Shown here: piece by piece, positions 46,255 through 54,841 of the stretch
Layout: the number at the start of each line of letters is the position of its first letter
Position numbering within the stretch: position 1 is the first letter of the stretch
Assembly: GCF_034555935.1 (NCBI RefSeq)
Contig: NZ_JAYDCJ010000003.1
Coordinates: 1,364,001-1,428,000, forward strand
Origin: Marinobacter qingdaonensis
Lineage (GTDB): Bacteria > Pseudomonadota > Gammaproteobacteria > Pseudomonadales > Oleiphilaceae
Length of the DNA stretch: 64,000 bases
Direction: 5' to 3'
Made by a program: the position numbers and the translations under genes
Notes under the pieces: generated by a model
The model's input: the letters and a program-made list of their open reading frames with translations, nothing else
Databases searched by the model: none
Told to the model about the DNA's origin: nothing

Positions 46255-47172
46255 ATGGCCGCTGCCCTGGCGCTGTTTTTCAAGCTGATTCCCCTGTACG
46301 TGACCGTGGCCCTGGGTTGGGTGGCGGGCCGCTGTCTTGAGGCCAGCGGCAAACACATCGCGGGCATCATGCTGTACATCGTCACGCCCTCGGTGGTGTT
46401 TTCCGGGGTGATGGCGGCACCCCTGTCGCCGGAAGTCATCGCACTGCCGTTCCTGACCTTCGCGCTCTGCTCTTTGCTTGCCGTCGTGCAGCTGCGCATC
46501 GCCCGCCGACTGATCACCGACGGCAGCGCCGGCCTCATTCCGCTGTGCGTCGGTTCCGGCAATACCGGTTACTTCGGCGTGCCCGTGGCCCTGCTGCTGT
46601 TTGGCGAGGAAGGCCTGGCGCTGTACATCGTGTGCATGCTGGGCACCACCCTGTTCGAGAACTCGGTGGGGTTCTATCTGGCGGCCCGGGGCCGCTACGA
46701 CCTCAAGGACGCGCTCTGGCGCGTGGTCAAGCTGCCGTCGGTGTATGCGTTCCTGGCGGCGGTGCTGCTCAACCTGTCCGGCGCCCGGATTCCGGATCTG
46801 TTCGCGCCCCTGTTCGAGAATCTTCGCGGCGCCTACAGCGTGCTGGGCATGATGATCATCGGCATGAGCATCACCAGTTTCCGCGGGTTGGCCGGCAACC
46901 TCCGGTTCACTGGCCTGGCGTTCGTCGGCAAATTCGTGGTCTGGCCGGCCGCCGCCGCCCTGTTCTGGTGGCTGGACGCCCATATCCTGGGTATCTACCA
47001 GCCGGCCGTGCACCAGGCGCTGTTCCTGATCTCCATCACCCCCATTGCGGCCAACACCGTGGTCATTGCCACCCTGCTGGATAACGCGCCACGCCAGGCG
47101 GCCGGCACCGTGATGCTGACCACGGTGTTTGCCCTGGTCTACATTCCGGTGATGATCGCCCTGGCGTTCTAG
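46255..47172 (+). CDS. AEC family transporter
   Basis: A 305-residue auxin-efflux-carrier family membrane protein with about ten membrane segments arranged in two halves. Family marks are PLYVTVALGWVAGR near the start, NTGYFGVPVALLLFGEEGLALY (about residue 103) and, near the end, NTVVIATLLDNAPRQAAG. The open frame extends upstream through the terminator hairpin, but the ATG at 46255 with GGAG at proper spacing gives the usual length. Bacterial AEC carriers often move malate or other organic acids; the substrate here is unknown. Its 3' end overlaps the CDF gene by 4 bases. Confidence 0.87.
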   Translation: MAAALALFFKLIPLYVTVALGWVAGRCLEASGKHIAGIMLYIVTPSVVFSGVMAAPLSPEVIALPFLTFALCSLLAVVQLRIARRLITDGSAGLIPLCVGSGNTGYFGVPVALLLFGEEGLALYIVCMLGTTLFENSVGFYLAARGRYDLKDALWRVVKLPSVYAFLAAVLLNLSGARIPDLFAPLFENLRGAYSVLGMMIIGMSITSFRGLAGNLRFTGLAFVGKFVVWPAAAALFWWLDAHILGIYQPAVHQALFLISITPIAANTVVIATLLDNAPRQAAGTVMLTTVFALVYIPVMIALAF

Positions 47173-47828
47173 CGCCCCTGATGGCCGGCGCCGGCGGTGG
47201 CCAGCTTGCCGTGGCTGGCGCGGGCGGTGGCGATGTCGCTGCGGGCGTGGCGGGCGACATTGACGCCTGCAGTGATCGCCAGGGTGCCCATGATGCCGGC
47301 GACCACAAGGTCGGGCCAGGCCGTACCGGTACCGAACACCCCCAGGGCAGCGGCCATGACCGCGACATTGCCGATGGCGTCGTTCCGGCTACACAGCCAC
47401 ACCGAGCGCATGTCCGAATCGCCGGACCGGAACCGGAACAGCAGCAGGGCCACCGCCACATTGGCCAGCAGGGCCAGCGCACCGACCGCGCCCATGGTCA
47501 GCGGCTCCGGGGTGAGGCCGCTGTGCGCCACCCAGATCGCCCGGCCCCAAACCACCAGGCCGAAAACCACCATGGTCACGCCTTTGGCCAGGGCGGCGCG
47601 CCCGCGCCAGACCATGCCCATGGACAGCACGGTCAGCGACAGGATGTAGTTGGCACTGTCGCCGAAAAAGTCGATGGCGTCGGCCATCAGCGACACCGAG
47701 CCGGACTGCAGGCTGGCCAGGCCCTCGACAAAAAACATGGCCAGATTGACCCAAAGCGCAAGCCAGAGGGCCCGGCGAAAGCCGGGGGCTGGAGCCTTGG
47801 GTTCGGGAGCGGAACAACTGCACGCCAT
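47169..47828 (-). CDS. CDF-type cation transporter without C-terminal domain
   Basis: A 219-residue cation diffusion facilitator with about six membrane segments. The transport-site residues are altered from the usual His-xxx-Asp form: DAIDFFGDSANYI in segment 2 (about 50-62) and SRNDAIGNVAV in segment 5. This Asp/Asn-based form is a known subgroup of short CDF proteins found beside MerR regulators. The long cytoplasmic domain and His-rich loop are missing. A cysteine pair (CSC) lies at residues 3-5. A MerR-type operator lies just upstream, so it is likely induced by a metal such as cadmium, zinc or lead. Confidence 0.87.
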   Translation of the reverse strand: MACSCSAPEPKAPAPGFRRALWLALWVNLAMFFVEGLASLQSGSVSLMADAIDFFGDSANYILSLTVLSMGMVWRGRAALAKGVTMVVFGLVVWGRAIWVAHSGLTPEPLTMGAVGALALLANVAVALLLFRFRSGDSDMRSVWLCSRNDAIGNVAVMAAALGVFGTGTAWPDLVVAGIMGTLAITAGVNVARHARSDIATARASHGKLATAGAGHQGR

Positions 47829-47865
47829 AGGGCAAACCTCCTGTTTGGTTATGGCGCCAGTAAAA

Positions 47866-47886
47866 ACCCTGTAGCTGCTACAGGGT
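47866..47886. promoter_or_regulatory. MerR-family operator in the CDF promoter
   Basis: A 21-base palindrome with arms ACCCTGTAG and CTACAGGGT around three bases, typical of CadR/PbrR/ZntR operators. On the minus strand it follows TTGACC directly and precedes TTTACT with a spacer of about 19 bases, the overlong spacing that MerR activators correct by twisting DNA. Confidence 0.85.
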
Positions 47887-47916
47887 CAATACCCTGGATC
47901 GGTTTTCCCGGGCCGA

Positions 47917-48384
47917 TCAGCCGTGGCCCTGACCGTGGGTGCCGGGCACATGATTGTGCTTGTCAGGCGAGGGGCCGCTCGCGGACCGGCCGGGATCGCT
48001 GGCGAGGCTGCCCAAAATGCCGCACTCCTGCACGGTCCGGGCCTCGGAGCAGGCTTGCTGTAGCCGTTCCAGCGATTGCTCCAGGCTGGCCAGTTCCTGC
48101 AGCCGCTCGCGCACGTGACTGAGGTGGCGCGCCAGCAGGGCGTCCACCTCCCGGCAGTCGGCGTCGGGCTGTTCGGTCAGGCGAATCAGCTCGCGAATTT
48201 CGTCCTGGGCCATGTCCAGGCTGCGGCAGCGCTTGATGAACTGCAGCCGGTCCAGATGGTGTTGCCGGTAGGCGCGATAGCCGCTGGCGTCGCGGTCCGG
48301 TTCCGACAACAGGCCGATTTTCTCGTAGTAGCGCACCGTTTCCACGGCGATGCCGACCCGTTTGGATATGTCGCCAATTTTCAT
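47917..48384 (-). CDS. cadR: MerR-family metal regulator, CadR/PbrR type
   Basis: A 155-residue MerR regulator. The winged helix-turn-helix begins MKIGDISKRVGIAVETVRYYEKIGLL. The three metal-binding cysteines of CadR/PbrR are present at Cys77, Cys112 and Cys121, and the C-terminal tail is histidine-rich (HNHVPGTHGQGHG), as in CadR. It should sense cadmium, lead or zinc and activate the CDF gene, whose operator lies 30 bases after its stop. Unusually, both genes point the same way. The start overlaps the stop of the Crp-like gene. Confidence 0.88.
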   Translation of the reverse strand: MKIGDISKRVGIAVETVRYYEKIGLLSEPDRDASGYRAYRQHHLDRLQFIKRCRSLDMAQDEIRELIRLTEQPDADCREVDALLARHLSHVRERLQELASLEQSLERLQQACSEARTVQECGILGSLASDPGRSASGPSPDKHNHVPGTHGQGHG

Positions 48385-49163
48385 TACGGTTCCTTGGATT
48401 CTGCCGATTCCGGCGGGTCGGGCGCTGCCGGCCCGACCGGGGTTTGCGCGTTTCGGGTCTGGTGCGCCAGACGTTCGGTCTCGCGCCGGACGGCGCCGTA
48501 GCATTCGCAGCACAGGGCTTCGAGCCGGCTGCGGTCCAGCACTTCGATGTGACCACGCTTGTAGCGGATGGCGCCCAGCCGCTGCAGTTTGCACGCGGCT
48601 TCGGTGACGCCTTCACGTCGAACCCCGAGCATATTGGCAATCAGGCCCTGGGTCATCTCCAATTGGTTGCCGGGCACCCGGTCCAGGGCAAGCAGCAGCC
48701 AGCGACACAGCTGCTGGTCGATGGAGTGGTGGCGGTTGCACACCGCGGTCTGGGACATCTGGGTGATCAGAGTCAGGGTATACCGGAGCGTGAGCATCCG
48801 CAGTTCGACGCAGCTGTCGAACTGCTGCTTCATGAATGCGACCGGCATCTGGTAGGCAAATCCGGCGCTCTGGACCACGGCCCGGTTCGGGGTGCTGTTG
48901 CCCCCCAGGGCGACGGTGACGCCCACCAGACCCTCGTTACCGATCACCGATATCTCCGCAGACGCGCCATCCTGGGTCACGTACAGCAGCGACACGATGC
49001 AATTGGTGGGGAAGTACACCGAGGTGATCGGCTGGTCGGATTCATAGACCACCGCACCCAATTCCATCTCCACCAGTTTGAGCGTGGCGAAGATCTCGGG
49101 TTTCAGGCTCTCCGGCAGAGCGGCGAGCAGGTGATTCTGTTCGGGATCCGGGGCGTCAGTCAT
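48384..49163 (-). CDS. Crp/Fnr family transcriptional regulator
   Basis: A 259-residue regulator with a cyclic-nucleotide-type beta-roll (about 25-125, VYESDQPITSVYFPTNCIVSLLY and ISVIGNEGLVGV), a dimer helix (about 130-150) and a winged helix-turn-helix (LEMTQGLIANMLGVRREGVTEAACKL, about 180-205). No N-terminal FNR-type cysteine cluster is present, and the Arg/Ser pair that grips cAMP is absent, so the signal is unknown. A C-terminal extension holds CCECYG and a proline-rich tail. It overlaps the MerR gene by one base, hinting at a shared transcript. Confidence 0.87.
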   Translation of the reverse strand: MTDAPDPEQNHLLAALPESLKPEIFATLKLVEMELGAVVYESDQPITSVYFPTNCIVSLLYVTQDGASAEISVIGNEGLVGVTVALGGNSTPNRAVVQSAGFAYQMPVAFMKQQFDSCVELRMLTLRYTLTLITQMSQTAVCNRHHSIDQQLCRWLLLALDRVPGNQLEMTQGLIANMLGVRREGVTEAACKLQRLGAIRYKRGHIEVLDRSRLEALCCECYGAVRRETERLAHQTRNAQTPVGPAAPDPPESAESKEP

Positions 49164-49255
49164 TCCAAGCCTGCCTGGAGGGCGCCAGTCTGGCCATAGT
49201 CAAAAGCGTAGCACAGGCGGGCAGCCCCGGAAGCTGGACTGAACGGAAGGTGACG

Positions 49256-49284
49256 GGGTGACCGGCAGGGTGTGCCGGTCACCC
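49256..49284 (-). terminator. Long perfect hairpin after the outer-membrane protein gene
   Basis: GGGTGACCGGCA (49256-49267) and its reverse complement (49273-49284) form a 12-base-pair stem with a five-base loop, 9 bases after the stop at 49293. The minus strand shows no real run of T afterwards, so termination may be partial. Confidence 0.5.
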
Positions 49285-49292
49285 GGGCTCAA

Positions 49293-49838
49293 TCAGAAGT
49301 TGAAACCAATACCGACGGTGTACACCCAGGCGCCATCGTCGAAGTTGTCGTCCGAGTCGCTGGAGTCATCGAAGAACCACTGGTACTCCGCGCGGCCGAG
49401 CATGTAGGTCTTGGGCAGCACGTAGTACTTGGCGCCCGCCTCCAGGCCGGCAAACGCGCTGTCCTTCACGGCATCACCGTAGACCGCACCCAGGCTGGCA
49501 CCGACCAGCGGCCGGAACTTGTGATGGCCGAACTGATAGTCGGCGTAGCCGCGGGTTGAGCCATTCCAGAAGTCATCGCTCGCGGACTGGCCCTCGATGT
49601 CAGCGTAGCTGACGCTCTGGCGGATACCGACCACGACGTTGGGCTGCAGATACCAGCCGAGGTCACCGCTGAGGCCGATGCTGCTGTTGTCAAAGTCACG
49701 GTCGCCGCCGCCGGTACCGGCGATGGAGAATTCCCGATCACCAGTTTCTGGCCCGAACTCACCGTGTCCCGCGGCTTGCGCGGCCGCGAGGGGCAGTACG
49801 GAAAGCGCACCGACGAACATGAGTGTTGAACGTTTCAT
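49293..49838 (-). CDS. Small outer-membrane beta-barrel protein
   Basis: A 181-residue protein with a signal peptide (about 1-22, ending AQAAG). The mature part has alternating hydrophobic strands, many aromatic residues and a C-terminal phenylalanine (YTVGIGFNF), the assembly mark of outer-membrane proteins. About eight strands can be counted, the OmpA/OmpW or PagP size class. An acidic loop (DDSSDSDDNFDD) may lie outside the cell. The function is unknown. It is a single gene between the Crp-like regulator and the photolyase, with its own terminator-like hairpin. Confidence 0.75.
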   Translation of the reverse strand: MKRSTLMFVGALSVLPLAAAQAAGHGEFGPETGDREFSIAGTGGGDRDFDNSSIGLSGDLGWYLQPNVVVGIRQSVSYADIEGQSASDDFWNGSTRGYADYQFGHHKFRPLVGASLGAVYGDAVKDSAFAGLEAGAKYYVLPKTYMLGRAEYQWFFDDSSDSDDNFDDGAWVYTVGIGFNF

Positions 49839-49987
49839 GGCACATTACCTCCTGAAAGGTCCCTGGTAATGCTCTCGGTAGCTGCTGATGTTATTGGGAT
49901 GAGTGACTTGGACGCGGCTCCGAACCAAGGCTCTGACCCAGAATGACAGCAATGTGGGGCGCCGTCTGTTCGGTAGCGCACCCAGCG

Positions 49988-51511
49988 TCAGTCGAACAGC
50001 GACAGCTGGTCGTCGCGCCGGTTGTCCCCGGCGGGCACCGATGGCCGCTTCTGCACCGGGCCCTTGCGGCTGCCGTGGCGCTGCAGCACCCGATCGGTTT
50101 CGGCCCGGGACACATGCTGCTTGCGGAATTCGCCGATGGCCTTGCGGGCCGCCCGCGCCGCCTGCTCGTGATCGCACACCGGGCGGGTGTAGGTGTTGCC
50201 GCCGTATCGCGCCTGTTGGCGGGGTGTCATCAGCCAGGGGGTGTGGATCAGGTCCGCCGGCAGGCCCTGCAATTCCGGCACCCAGCGCCGGATGAACTCG
50301 CCGTCGGCGTCCAGTTTCTGGCTCTGCAGCACCGGGTTGTAGATGCGCAAGGCGTTGATGCCGGTGAGGCCGGACTGCATCTGGGTCTGGGAATAGTGGA
50401 TACCGGGCTCGAAATCGGTGAACTGGCGGGCCAGGTGCAGGGCCGGGTCGCGCCAGTGCAGCCAGAGCTGGTAGCTGGCCACCGCCATCAGCATGGCGCG
50501 CATGCGGAAGTTGATCCATCCGATCTGATCCAGCGCCCGCATGCAGGCATCCACCAGGGGCCAGCCGGTCTGGCCTTCCTGCCAGCGCTGCAGGCGTTCG
50601 CGGTCGTTGGGGCCGGTCTTCAGGCCCTCCAGCTCCTTGTGCATGGCCCGGAATTCCAGTTCCGGCTCGTCCTCCAGTTTCTGGATGAAATGGCAGTGCC
50701 AGTGCAGGCGCGAGCGGAAGCTGGTCAGACTGCGCTTCTTGCGAGGCAGACTGTTGGGGTGTTGTCCGGTGGCCTTGGCCTGCTGATAGATCTCGCGCAG
50801 GCTGACGGTGCCATAGGCGATGTGCGGGCTCAGGCGGGAGCAGGCGCGTACCGCGGTGTTCGGGCTCGAGATGTTGTACTGGTAGCCGACGCAACGACGC
50901 TCAAGAAACGACGCCAGCAGCTTCTCACCGCGCTGGCTGCCGCCCCGCTGGCGGTCCGGGCAGGGCGCGGGGTCGGCCAGGTCCGGCGGTGAGGCCGTGG
51001 TCGCCAGTGCGCCCAAGCCGTCCGGGACCGTCAACGGCGAGGGCGCGGCTTGCGGGGCTTGCCTCATCAGGTGCGACCAGGCCTTGTCCCAGAGGTCTCG
51101 ATCCCGCAGCCGCCGCACCACACCGAACTGCTGCCATTCCTGGAATTCGATGCCCCGGCTCTGGCACCAGTCGATCATCGCCAGGTCCCGGTCATAGGTC
51201 CACTCGCCGCCGGTTTCCTGGTGGCAAAACACCCGCTGGATGTCGTAGTCCCGGGTCAGCCGGTCCAGCACCTGGGTGATTGGCCCGGCCATCACCAGCA
51301 GGTCACCGCCGAGCCGGCGCAGTTGCCGGCGCAGATCCTCGAGGGAATCCTCAATGAAGGCCCACTGTCGGGCCGAGGTGTCCGGCAGTTGCCAGTAGTC
51401 CGGCTCAATGACGTAGAGCGGGATAATCGGCTCCCCGAGCTCCGCGGCGGCCGCCAGCGGCGCATGGTCGTGCACCCGCAGGTCACGCTTGAACCACACC
51501 AGGGTGGTCAT
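49988..51511 (-). CDS. Deoxyribodipyrimidine photolyase (cryptochrome/photolyase family)
   Basis: A 507-residue flavoprotein. The N-terminal alpha/beta domain begins [21 protein letters not shown], where the antenna chromophore binds; the C-terminal helical domain has the FAD-binding marks [49 protein letters not shown] and [35 protein letters not shown], cut here into short cores such as [11 protein letters not shown]. The start ATG at 51511 overlaps the stop of the DUF2256 gene (TCATGA). It repairs UV-made pyrimidine dimers with blue light, though a cryptochrome-like role cannot be excluded. Confidence 0.9.
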   Translation of the reverse strand: MTTLVWFKRDLRVHDHAPLAAAAELGEPIIPLYVIEPDYWQLPDTSARQWAFIEDSLEDLRRQLRRLGGDLLVMAGPITQVLDRLTRDYDIQRVFCHQETGGEWTYDRDLAMIDWCQSRGIEFQEWQQFGVVRRLRDRDLWDKAWSHLMRQAPQAAPSPLTVPDGLGALATTASPPDLADPAPCPDRQRGGSQRGEKLLASFLERRCVGYQYNISSPNTAVRACSRLSPHIAYGTVSLREIYQQAKATGQHPNSLPRKKRSLTSFRSRLHWHCHFIQKLEDEPELEFRAMHKELEGLKTGPNDRERLQRWQEGQTGWPLVDACMRALDQIGWINFRMRAMLMAVASYQLWLHWRDPALHLARQFTDFEPGIHYSQTQMQSGLTGINALRIYNPVLQSQKLDADGEFIRRWVPELQGLPADLIHTPWLMTPRQQARYGGNTYTRPVCDHEQAARAARKAIGEFRKQHVSRAETDRVLQRHGSRKGPVQKRPSVPAGDNRRDDQLSLFD

Positions 51512-51651
51512 GACCCGGCCTTGCGGTTGCGTCGGCAGCGTTCGCTGCAGTAACGCACCGAGTCCCAGTCCTTCGCCCATTTCTTGCGCCAGGCGAAGGG
51601 CCGCTCGCAGACCGGGCAGGTTTTGGTGGGCAGGTGAGGTTTCTGGTGCAC
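51508..51651 (-). CDS. DUF2256 small zinc-finger-like protein
   Basis: A 47-residue gene starting at a GTG and overlapping the photolyase start by 4 bases (ATGA). The product carries the DUF2256 pattern: [19 protein letters not shown] then [10 protein letters not shown], with two Cys-x2/3-Cys pairs that should bind zinc. An in-frame TGA lies eight codons or so before it, so the short form is the only choice. DUF2256 genes are common beside cryptochrome/photolyase genes, which fits here. The function is unknown; a partner role for the photolyase is a guess. Confidence 0.87.
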   Translation of the reverse strand: MHQKPHLPTKTCPVCERPFAWRKKWAKDWDSVRYCSERCRRNRKAGS

Positions 51652-51813
51652 GGCACGGGATCCAGTTCAATGACAGTATCGGTGGGTACGCTGGCCGGGC
51701 GGAGGAGGATCAACCGCGCCGGCCAACCCAACCCAGGTGTGCAAGCCGGCGCAACTGGGTTTATCTTTGGAAGCACAACACCAACAAAAACCGCTTGTAC
51801 CCGGAGACACAGG

Positions 51814-53502
51814 ATGGCCCGATTCAGCGAATCCATTGCGGCGCCCTCGGTGCTGATTTTTGACTGGCACGGCACCCTGGTGGACACCCACGACGCCATG
51901 TTCAGCGCCATGGAAGACATGCTGCCGCAGCTGGAGGATCTGAACCTGGTGGAGCGGCTGCTGCCGGAGGACAAGTGCCGGACCCCGGACGACGCCCGAC
52001 TGGTGCGCTACATCCGCATATTCCGGCGCCTGCACCCGCGCATCCTGGCCGAGCGCCGGGTGTCCCGCACCGACATCTTCAACGCCATCTTCGGCGACGA
52101 CCGCGACGCCAAGCTGATTGCCCACAAGGCCTACAACGAGGCCTATCGCCGTTATTTTGGCCGGGTCAAACCCTTCCAGCCGGGCGCTTACGAATACCTG
52201 TCTGCGCTCAAGGCCATGGGCATCAAGCTGGCGGTGTCCACCAACCGCAACCGCGAGTTCCTGGACAAGGAACTGGTGACCGTGGACGAGGGCCGCTGGC
52301 AACACCTGTTCGACGCCACCGTGTGCGCCGACGACGTCACCGAGTACAAGCCGGACCCGGAGGTAATCCTCAAGACCCTGGAGAAACTGGGGCTGCCGGC
52401 GAACGCCCACGCCTGGTACGTGGGCGACAGCTACGTTGACATGCTGACCGCGAGCAAGGCCGGGGTCGCCGGCGTGTTCTACAACGGGGCCTGCTGGGAG
52501 CCGACCCGCATCGACAGCTGGTTCTCCTTCCGGGACGCGCCCACGGCCATACTCGACAGTTTTGAGGACCTGCTCGACCTGCTGGCCCTGCTTGAGCGGG
52601 ACCACCCCGAGGCGTTCGAGCGGGCGCCGGCGGAAGTGCGGCCGCGGCCGTTCCCGCCACCACCGAGGCCGGAACCCCGGATCGAGGCCGACTGGCACCC
52701 GGCGGTGGTCAAGCTCATCCGGCCGTCGGTGGTGCTGTTCGACTGGCACGCCACCCTGGTGGACACCCTGGATGCCATGTATCACGCGGTCGACGACATG
52801 CTGCCGGACTTCCACAAGCTCGAGCTGATGGACCGCATGGTGGCGCCCGAAGACAGCAAGACCCCCGAAGACGCTCGCCTGGTGGCCTACGTGCGGGAAT
52901 TCGCGCGCCTGCACCCGAAGGTGAAGGCCGACCGCAAGATCTCTCGCACCGACATCTTCGAGGTGCTGTTCGGCGACAACCAGGAAGCGAAGCAGATCGC
53001 CCACCGGGCCTTCAACGAGCATTACCGCAATCACTACGGCACCGTGAAGGCGTTCGAGCCTAAGGTGCGGGAAGTGCTGGAGGGACTGCGCCGGCTGGGC
53101 ATGCAGGTGGGGGTGATCACCAACAGGGACCGGGAATTCTTCGAACACGAACTGGCGGCGGTGGAGGACACCGGCTGGACCCACCTGTTCGACGTCAACG
53201 TCTGCGGCGACGACACCCCGCTGCGCAAACCGCACCCGGACCAGCTCCTGCTGGCGGTGCAGAAGCTGGACTACCCGCCGGACCCGAGCGTCTGGTACGT
53301 GGGCGACAGCACCACCGATGTGATTGCCGCCAAGCGGGCGGGCATGACCTCGGTGTTCTTCAACGGCGCCCAGTGGGACCAGCCCTGGCTGAACCGGATT
53401 TTCCCCGGTACCCACAAGCACCCGGACAAGCCGGATGTGGTGGTCAACGATTTCTCCGAGTTCTGGGCCCTGGTGCTGGCGTGCGAGATCGGCCCGCCGT
53501 AA
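51814..53502 (+). CDS. Tandem HAD-superfamily protein with altered catalytic motif
   Basis: A 562-residue cytoplasmic protein made of two copies of the same HAD domain (about 10-285 and 305-555) joined by a proline-rich linker (about 280-295). Motif I is DWHGT (Asp17) in the first and DWHAT (Asp310) in the second copy, so the usual Asp two places after the nucleophile is His in both. The other motifs remain: VSTNR and VITNR, Lys in EYKPDP and LRKPHP, and GDSYVD and GDSTTD. The helical caps both contain ARLHPK/RRLHPR and SRTDIF. The substrate is unknown. The ATG follows AGGAT-type spacing behind GGAGACACA. Confidence 0.85.
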   Translation: MARFSESIAAPSVLIFDWHGTLVDTHDAMFSAMEDMLPQLEDLNLVERLLPEDKCRTPDDARLVRYIRIFRRLHPRILAERRVSRTDIFNAIFGDDRDAKLIAHKAYNEAYRRYFGRVKPFQPGAYEYLSALKAMGIKLAVSTNRNREFLDKELVTVDEGRWQHLFDATVCADDVTEYKPDPEVILKTLEKLGLPANAHAWYVGDSYVDMLTASKAGVAGVFYNGACWEPTRIDSWFSFRDAPTAILDSFEDLLDLLALLERDHPEAFERAPAEVRPRPFPPPPRPEPRIEADWHPAVVKLIRPSVVLFDWHATLVDTLDAMYHAVDDMLPDFHKLELMDRMVAPEDSKTPEDARLVAYVREFARLHPKVKADRKISRTDIFEVLFGDNQEAKQIAHRAFNEHYRNHYGTVKAFEPKVREVLEGLRRLGMQVGVITNRDREFFEHELAAVEDTGWTHLFDVNVCGDDTPLRKPHPDQLLLAVQKLDYPPDPSVWYVGDSTTDVIAAKRAGMTSVFFNGAQWDQPWLNRIFPGTHKHPDKPDVVVNDFSEFWALVLACEIGPP

Positions 53503-53508
53503 CCCGCG

Positions 53509-54753
53509 CTAGCGCTCCAGCCCCTGGAGTGCCTGGCTGATGTTCAGGCCGAGCGCGATCACCCCGGTGTTGCCGGAGCCATCCGAGGCGTTCAGCGGCG
53601 CACTGACCATGACCTGGAACTGCCGGGTGGAGGCGTCGTAGCGCACCGGAGAGAGGTACAGGTCGGATTCCTCGAACCGTGCGGTCACCGCTTTGCGGAT
53701 GTTTTCCCGGAACTTGGCTTCATCCCCTTGCCAGTAATCGGAGGTGAGCTGGCTCATGGCCGCCAGGGTACCGCTCTTGGTAATCAGCAGGGCCTCGGTG
53801 ACCAGGCCCCGGTGGCTGTCCTGCCACGCACGCAGGGCGCGGGAAGCGGGCAGGGTGAGCAGCTGGTCGGCCAGCGGTACCGACTGGTCCGGAGCCAGGG
53901 CCTGCCACTGTTTGTCGATGTTCAGGATGTCGGCAAAGGTGGGCAGGCGTGGCCCGTCGGTCAGCGCCCGGTCCAGACTGACACTGGCATTGAGCTCCAT
54001 CAGCAGTTTTCGGGCTTGCTGGCGCAGGAAAGCCTGTTCGCTGTCGGACAGATTCAGCGCGGTTTTCATGCAGCCTGGCAGAAACCGGTTGAAGCGCCCG
54101 GCAAACTCCGGCGCGGCCCGGGTGAAGCGGTCGCTGAAATACAGGTACAGGGGGGCGAAGCGCACAAAGCGGGAATGCAGATCGGCGCCCGGGCCCTCGG
54201 TGTCCACGTTCAGGCCGGCCATGACCTGCTCGTCCATCAATGCGGCGTCAATCCGATTGAGCCGGAGCAGGGCCACCAGTTGCCTCGGGGTCGCCACGCT
54301 CAACGCGATCTCGTAGCCCTGATGCGTCAGCCAGCTCGACTCGTGACTGCCAGCCACCACGCCAATTCGGGCATGGCGCAGGTCGATGCCCTCGCGCGCA
54401 CTGAAGAAATACCATTTGGCCAGGGCGACCGGGTCGGTGCGGGTCGCGATGGCGTCCAGCTCGGGCGAGGGATCAATGGCAAAGTAGCCGTCAATCAGAT
54501 TGCGTCGCAGCGAGTAGAGTGCCCGATTGGGTGGGGTGACGCGCACCCGGGTGGTCCGGCCGGAGCGGCCGGCGGCGCACATGACGGTGTCGACCGTCTC
54601 ACCAACCGCGCGGGTCCGGCCCAGATCGTCGGCTTGGTTCACCTGGTGCGGCGGCGCTTCGTAGGTGAAGAGATCGAGCGCGGGCGCCTGGGCCTGGCAC
54701 ACGGAGACGGCAAACACGCCAAGCAGGCCAAGAGCGGCTGGTCGTAACACCAT
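53509..54753 (-). CDS. Exported binding-protein/Cache-like fusion protein
   Basis: A 414-residue exported protein with a signal peptide (about 1-21). The first part (about 25-270) resembles a family 3 solute-binding protein, with YSLRRNLIDGYFAIDPSPE and the second-lobe return LVALLRLNRIDAALMD. The second part (about 290-414) looks like a periplasmic PDC/Cache-type sensor domain: LVTEALLITKSGTLAAMSQLTSDYWQGDE, a typical Cache tail, then SPVRYDASTRQFQVMVSAPL. No transmembrane output domain follows. It may modulate a histidine kinase or cyclase made elsewhere. It is convergent with the HAD gene, 6 bases away. Confidence 0.6.
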   Translation of the reverse strand: MVLRPAALGLLGVFAVSVCQAQAPALDLFTYEAPPHQVNQADDLGRTRAVGETVDTVMCAAGRSGRTTRVRVTPPNRALYSLRRNLIDGYFAIDPSPELDAIATRTDPVALAKWYFFSAREGIDLRHARIGVVAGSHESSWLTHQGYEIALSVATPRQLVALLRLNRIDAALMDEQVMAGLNVDTEGPGADLHSRFVRFAPLYLYFSDRFTRAAPEFAGRFNRFLPGCMKTALNLSDSEQAFLRQQARKLLMELNASVSLDRALTDGPRLPTFADILNIDKQWQALAPDQSVPLADQLLTLPASRALRAWQDSHRGLVTEALLITKSGTLAAMSQLTSDYWQGDEAKFRENIRKAVTARFEESDLYLSPVRYDASTRQFQVMVSAPLNASDGSGNTGVIALGLNISQALQGLER

Positions 54754-54841
54754 AATGACGGTCTGCGTTGGTTATTGTTAACAGCCGTTCCAGTGTAGAC
54801 GGCCCCCGGTCACTCTGCCGTGACGCCCATAGCAAAGGGCG

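Noticed and set aside
47963..48640. Alternative 225-codon frame over the MerR gene
   Set aside because: The other frame gives a full MerR domain with CadR cysteines; this one is Arg/Pro/Ala-rich without a domain.
51667..53421. 584-codon open frame antisense to the tandem HAD gene
   Set aside because: The plus-strand product has clear HAD motifs twice over; the antisense product is low-complexity Val/Gly/His-rich and lacks any domain.
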